Part shown: positions 61,133 through 64,000 of the stretch, one piece after another
Position numbering within the stretch: position 1 is the stretch's first letter
Layout: each line of letters starts with the position of its first letter
DNA from: Anaerolineae bacterium
Lineage (GTDB): Bacteria; Chloroflexota; Anaerolineae; Promineifilales; Promineifilaceae
Assembly: GCA_023384415.1 (NCBI GenBank)
Contig: JAHDWJ010000031.1
Coordinates: forward strand, 1-64,000
Direction of reading: 5' to 3'
Length of the DNA: 64,000 bases
The notes under the pieces: generated by a model
The model's database searches: none
Seen by the model: the letters and a program-made list of their open reading frames with translations, nothing else
What the model was told of the DNA's origin: nothing
Program-made: the position numbers and the translations under genes

Positions 61133-63085
61133 CAGGCGTAGCCCATTTAGTGACACCAGCACCGTTCCCCCTTCATGCCCTAAAACAGCCATTGGCAGGG
61201 GCATTGCCCAACCAAAAATACCAATGAGCATGATAACAATCATCAGCAAGGCAAAGCTGAGATTGGCCGTGAGAACACGGCGGGTTTTGCGGCTCAGGGC
61301 AATAGCATAAGGGATGTTATCCAACCGGTTGGCCATTAGAACAATATCAGCCGTTTCCAAAGCGACATCAGTGCCGGCCGCCCCCATAGCCAAACCAATG
61401 GTCGCAACTGCCAATGCCGGCGCATCATTTACCCCATCCCCCACCATAGCTACCGTCCCATACTGCTTTTTAAGATCGTGGATCAGCCGCAGCTTGTCTT
61501 CGGGCAGCAGATCAGCATAAAACGCATCTACCCCAACCTGCCGGGCAACATCTTGGGCGACCGCCTGATTGTCGCCAGTAAGCATGATGACCCTGGCAAT
61601 GCCTAACTGCTTAAGATCAGCAATGACCGCGGCCGCATCCGGGCGCACCTCATCAGCCAGAGCCAAAATCCCCAAAGGTACCACTTTCTCCCCCTCCAGG
61701 CGGGCCACGACAACTGGTGTTTTGCCCTCCTTTTGCAATTGGGTCATCACCCCTTTCGCCTCATCCAGCCCATTTCCCGGCAGATCAGCCAGATAGCGGC
61801 TGTTGCCTACCCGGTAAGTCACCCCATCTATTTGCGCTTCTACCCCTTTGCCCGGTGTGGCCTGGAAAGCATCTACTTCAACCAGGGGGAGCTGTTTCTT
61901 CTGGGCGGCCTGCACAATCGCCTGGGCTAAAAGATGCTCCGAGCGAGCTTCAAGCGCGGCCGCGAGAGCCAACAATTCATCTTCGGGCTGGGAGGTCTGG
62001 GAACGGAACGCGGGCAAAGTGAGAACATCCATGACCTGGGGCGTCCCTTTAGTCAGGGTGCCCGTTTTATCAAACGCTACCACCTTTAGCTGCGCCGCCC
62101 GCTCCACATATATCCCCCCTTTGAACAAAACCCCCCGCCGCGCCCCATTGCCAATGGCCGACAAGATGGAGGCCGGGGTGCTAATAATCAAAGCGCAAGG
62201 AGAAGCGGCCACCATGACAGTCATCGCCCGGTAGAAAGCAGTGGCAAACAGTTCATCCCAAAACAGCATGGGTATAATCGCAACCAGGGCCGTAAAAAGA
62301 ATGACCCCGGTGGCGTACCACTGCTCCGCCTTATCCAGGAATCTCTGCGTTTCGGCCTTTTCCTGATGGGCTTCTTCAACCAATTTGATCATACGGGCCA
62401 GGGTGGTTTCTTGCGGCCGCTTGGTCACCCGCACTTCTAAACTGCCCGTCTGGTTAATCGTCCCGGCCAATACGGTGCTACCAGACTTCTTCCACACCGG
62501 CATAGATTCCCCGGTCAACGAAGCCTGATCTATTTCCCCCTCCCCAGTAAGGATAGTTCCGTCTAGCGGAATACGATCCCCCGGACGCAGCACGATCACT
62601 GCCCCCAGTTTTACCTGGGCCACCGGCAGGGAAATAAGCTGCTCTCCTTGTCTGACCAGAGCTGTCTCCGGGCGTAAATCCATCAGGGAGCGGATGGCGT
62701 TGCGAGTGCGATCCAGGGCATACTCTTGTAACACATTGGAGAGGGAAAAGAGGAACAGGAGCATGGCTCCCTCAAACGGCTGCCCAACGATGGCCGCGCC
62801 TGCGGCCGCTAACACCATCAGTAAATCAATATCAATCACCCACGCCCGTAAAGCCTCGATGCTTCCTTTCAGGCCAAAATACCCCCCGGCTGCATAAGCG
62901 ATGATATAAAACAGGGTAGACGCGGCCGCATACCCCAACTTCTCACTGATCAACCCGGCCACCATCGTTAGCAGCGTCAGCAGCACCAACGTGCCCGGCC
63001 CCCATAGGTGGACATTGTGGCTCGACGCCACCTGAGTCGAGGGGTTTAGCTTTTGTTTGAGCAAGGTATTCTCTGTGGCACTCAT
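61115..63085 (-). CDS. P1B-type heavy-metal ATPase (SPC motif, P1B-4 like)
   Basis: A 656-residue metal-translocating ATPase. TGES (SLTGESMPVW), the phospho-Asp DKTGTLTKG, and GDGVNDAPALAVA are present. The membrane metal site reads MVAASPCALIISTP, so SPC rather than CPC, and the last helix region has HEGGTVLVSLNGLRLL, both as in P1B-4 pumps (Co, Zn, Fe). There is no N-terminal HMA domain, only a short tail. It exports metal ions. It is divergent from the last gene. Confidence 0.92.
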   Translation of the reverse strand: MSATENTLLKQKLNPSTQVASSHNVHLWGPGTLVLLTLLTMVAGLISEKLGYAAASTLFYIIAYAAGGYFGLKGSIEALRAWVIDIDLLMVLAAAGAAIVGQPFEGAMLLFLFSLSNVLQEYALDRTRNAIRSLMDLRPETALVRQGEQLISLPVAQVKLGAVIVLRPGDRIPLDGTILTGEGEIDQASLTGESMPVWKKSGSTVLAGTINQTGSLEVRVTKRPQETTLARMIKLVEEAHQEKAETQRFLDKAEQWYATGVILFTALVAIIPMLFWDELFATAFYRAMTVMVAASPCALIISTPASILSAIGNGARRGVLFKGGIYVERAAQLKVVAFDKTGTLTKGTPQVMDVLTLPAFRSQTSQPEDELLALAAALEARSEHLLAQAIVQAAQKKQLPLVEVDAFQATPGKGVEAQIDGVTYRVGNSRYLADLPGNGLDEAKGVMTQLQKEGKTPVVVARLEGEKVVPLGILALADEVRPDAAAVIADLKQLGIARVIMLTGDNQAVAQDVARQVGVDAFYADLLPEDKLRLIHDLKKQYGTVAMVGDGVNDAPALAVATIGLAMGAAGTDVALETADIVLMANRLDNIPYAIALSRKTRRVLTANLSFALLMIVIMLIGIFGWAMPLPMAVLGHEGGTVLVSLNGLRLLAFRR

Positions 63086-63186
63086 GGTTTAACCTCGGTT
63101 AAGAATTTTCTTAACCAACATTATACCACAGACTGCTTCTCATGGGAATCCATTTGTGCCATAATTCACAAAGGGTTTCCCTTCAT

Positions 63187-63213
63187 CAATTTCCAATTCC
63201 CCAATTCCCCATT
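63187..63213. repeat. TTCCCCA-type heptamer run
   Basis: AATTTCCAATTCCCCAATTC and CCCATT words repeat on a 7 to 8-bp period between the divergent P-type ATPase and membrane-protein genes. Confidence 0.7.
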
Positions 63214-63235
63214 AAAATACACGGTACTACTACTT

Positions 63236-64000
63236 ATGAAGGCACTCGCAGTTATCAATAAACGCCTTGAGCGCATCCCGACCGCCTGGCCGACGGCTGT
63301 CTTGCTGCTAGCTCTGACATTAGCCATCGTTCCGGCCGCGCTGCCTTATTTTGGCTTTGGCCTACCCCGCACCAATGATGCGTTTCCCCACCTGTTCCGG
63401 GTAGTCGCCCTGGATCAGATGGTCCGGGAAGGGGTATGGTGGCCCCGCTGGTCCCCTCACCTGGTTCATGGATACGGCTATCCTGTCTTTAACTTTTTCC
63501 CTTCCCTTTCCCATTGGGTGGTGGAGCTTTTTCACCTGATGGGGGTGCCGCTGACGATGGCTTACCGGTTGACGGTGCTACTCCAGGCGGCCGCGGCCGC
63601 CTGGGGGATGTTCTTCTTAGGCCGGGCAATGTTGAACGCGGCCGCTGGCTGGATCGCTGCCCTGGCCTATGTCTACAGCCCCTACCTGCTCTATGACAGC
63701 ATCATCCGCGGGGGGTTGCCCGAAGCCCAGGCGTTAGCCCTGTTCCCCTGGTTGCTGCTGGCAATTTGGCAGATGATCAGAAAGAGCGAACAAACGGGAG
63801 ACAACGGGAACAGGAAAAGCGAGGATACTCTCTCCCTCTCTCTCTTGCTCTCCCGCTCCTTCGCCCAAAGAGGGTGGTTCGTCGCGGCCGCCTTCATCGC
63901 TGCCGCCATGCTCCTGAGCCACCCCATCGTTTACCCCATCTTTTTGTTCATTGGGCTGTGGCTGCTGCGGTTGACCTGGCGGCATGGATGGCACATCTTA
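63236..64000 (+). CDS. Large membrane protein, N-terminal part (runs off the window)
   Basis: The frame from ATG 63236 stays open through base 64000 (255 codons) and has no stop in the window. The N-terminus has a membrane helix, LPRTNDAFPHLFRVVALDQM, GVWWPRWSPHLVHGYGYPVF and several more helices (LLQAAAAAWGMFFLGRAML, IAALAYVYSPYLLY). This matches the 6-pyruvoyl-tetrahydropterin-synthase-related membrane family, which looks like GT-C-type envelope proteins. A basic low-complexity loop (SEQTGDNGNRKSED) lies near residue 185. Confidence 0.8.
   Translation, partial: MKALAVINKRLERIPTAWPTAVLLLALTLAIVPAALPYFGFGLPRTNDAFPHLFRVVALDQMVREGVWWPRWSPHLVHGYGYPVFNFFPSLSHWVVELFHLMGVPLTMAYRLTVLLQAAAAAWGMFFLGRAMLNAAAGWIAALAYVYSPYLLYDSIIRGGLPEAQALALFPWLLLAIWQMIRKSEQTGDNGNRKSEDTLSLSLLLSRSFAQRGWFVAAAFIAAAMLLSHPIVYPIFLFIGLWLLRLTWRHGWHIL

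Larger units (their letters stand above)
183..63891. repeat. Dispersed GCGGCCGC palindromic octamer, about 140 copies
   Basis: A hand scan finds GCGGCCGC at about 140 places, for example 183, 408, 687, 939, 1616, 3078, 3111, 17815, 17821, 35990, 35996, 63587 and 63593. Overlapping pairs (GCGGCCGCGGCCGC) occur several times. Nearly all copies are inside coding regions and are read in different frames, giving Ala-Ala-Ala, Arg-Pro or Gly-Arg. Copies at 183 and 10683 are intergenic. One-base variants such as ACGGCCGC are seen but look much rarer. The longest gap is 42540 to 46852. Counts were made by eye and may be off by a few. Confidence 0.93.

Noticed and set aside
183..63891. NotI linkers or cloning artefacts as the source of GCGGCCGC
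   Set aside because: The octamers sit in frame inside conserved protein motifs in many genes and in different frames, which linkers would not give.
1..64000. tRNA and rRNA genes
   Set aside because: Reading the gaps on both strands gave no cloverleaf or rRNA-like stretch; none is reported.

Overview
The window is a 64 kb stretch of a bacterial chromosome, about mid-to-high G+C by eye, gene dense, with genes on both strands in short operons. The gene content (DUF2723 and PIG-V type membrane glycosyltransferases, many LacI-controlled sugar genes, lipoprotein solute-binding proteins, REC/PAS/GAF signalling proteins) and the style of the intergenic DNA fit a filamentous or heterotrophic member of the Chloroflexota, perhaps Anaerolineae-like. 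That placement is an inference; no rRNA or tRNA gene was found to test it. No CRISPR array, insertion sequence or prophage was recognised.

The most unusual property is sequence-wide. The palindromic octamer GCGGCCGC occurs about 140 times by hand count, roughly once per 450 bp, where a handful at most would be expected by chance. It lies mostly inside genes, in different reading frames, and is nearly absent from 42.5 to 46.85 kb. The gaps between genes carry several other repeat classes: 16-bp CCGGGCG arrays with a structured core (two loci), a double-hairpin element that twice runs straight into a Shine-Dalgarno sequence, heptamer tandem repeats, and palindromic repeats made of short repeated words.

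Layout. 0-4.3 kb: enoyl-CoA hydratase, then a SAM-I riboswitch controlling a cystathionine gamma-synthase gene, followed by aspartate kinase. 4.3-11.4 kb: an iron-type solute-binding lipoprotein, two toxin-antitoxin pairs, the scpB-rluB-cmk cluster and an M20 dipeptidase. 11.4-17.3 kb: two envelope glycosyltransferases, a hicBA pair whose hicA is frameshifted, and a Pro-aminopeptidase. 17.4-22.7 kb: a selD gene that itself contains an in-frame UGA (selenocysteine), a membrane-anchored molybdopterin oxidoreductase, a DUF411 lipoprotein, a MogA/MoaB-like gene and a PHP-domain protein. 22.7-36.5 kb: signalling and small membrane proteins, glycogen phosphorylase, Lgt, a Kelch secreted protein, an SbcD/YhaO-like nuclease, and galT-galK. 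36.5-56 kb: a carbohydrate-utilisation region with three LacI regulators, one ABC sugar importer without its ATPase, five glycoside hydrolases or phosphorylases (clan GH-A, GH18, GH130, DUF5060/GH5-like, GH4), a ChbG-type deacetylase and a GlcNAc-kinase-like protein. 56-64 kb: a tyrosine recombinase, a PAS-GAF histidine kinase, a response regulator, a hybrid kinase, a P1B-type metal ATPase and a truncated membrane protein running off the end.

Working model (inference): the 39-56 kb genes import and break down beta-linked, mannose- and N-acetylglucosamine-containing glycans. The galT-galK, glycogen phosphorylase and phosphogluconolactonase-like genes feed central metabolism. The selD and molybdenum-cofactor genes imply selenoprotein and molybdoenzyme chemistry encoded mostly elsewhere. 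Two broken genes (hicA and a C39-like peptidase) were recovered by reading across frames.
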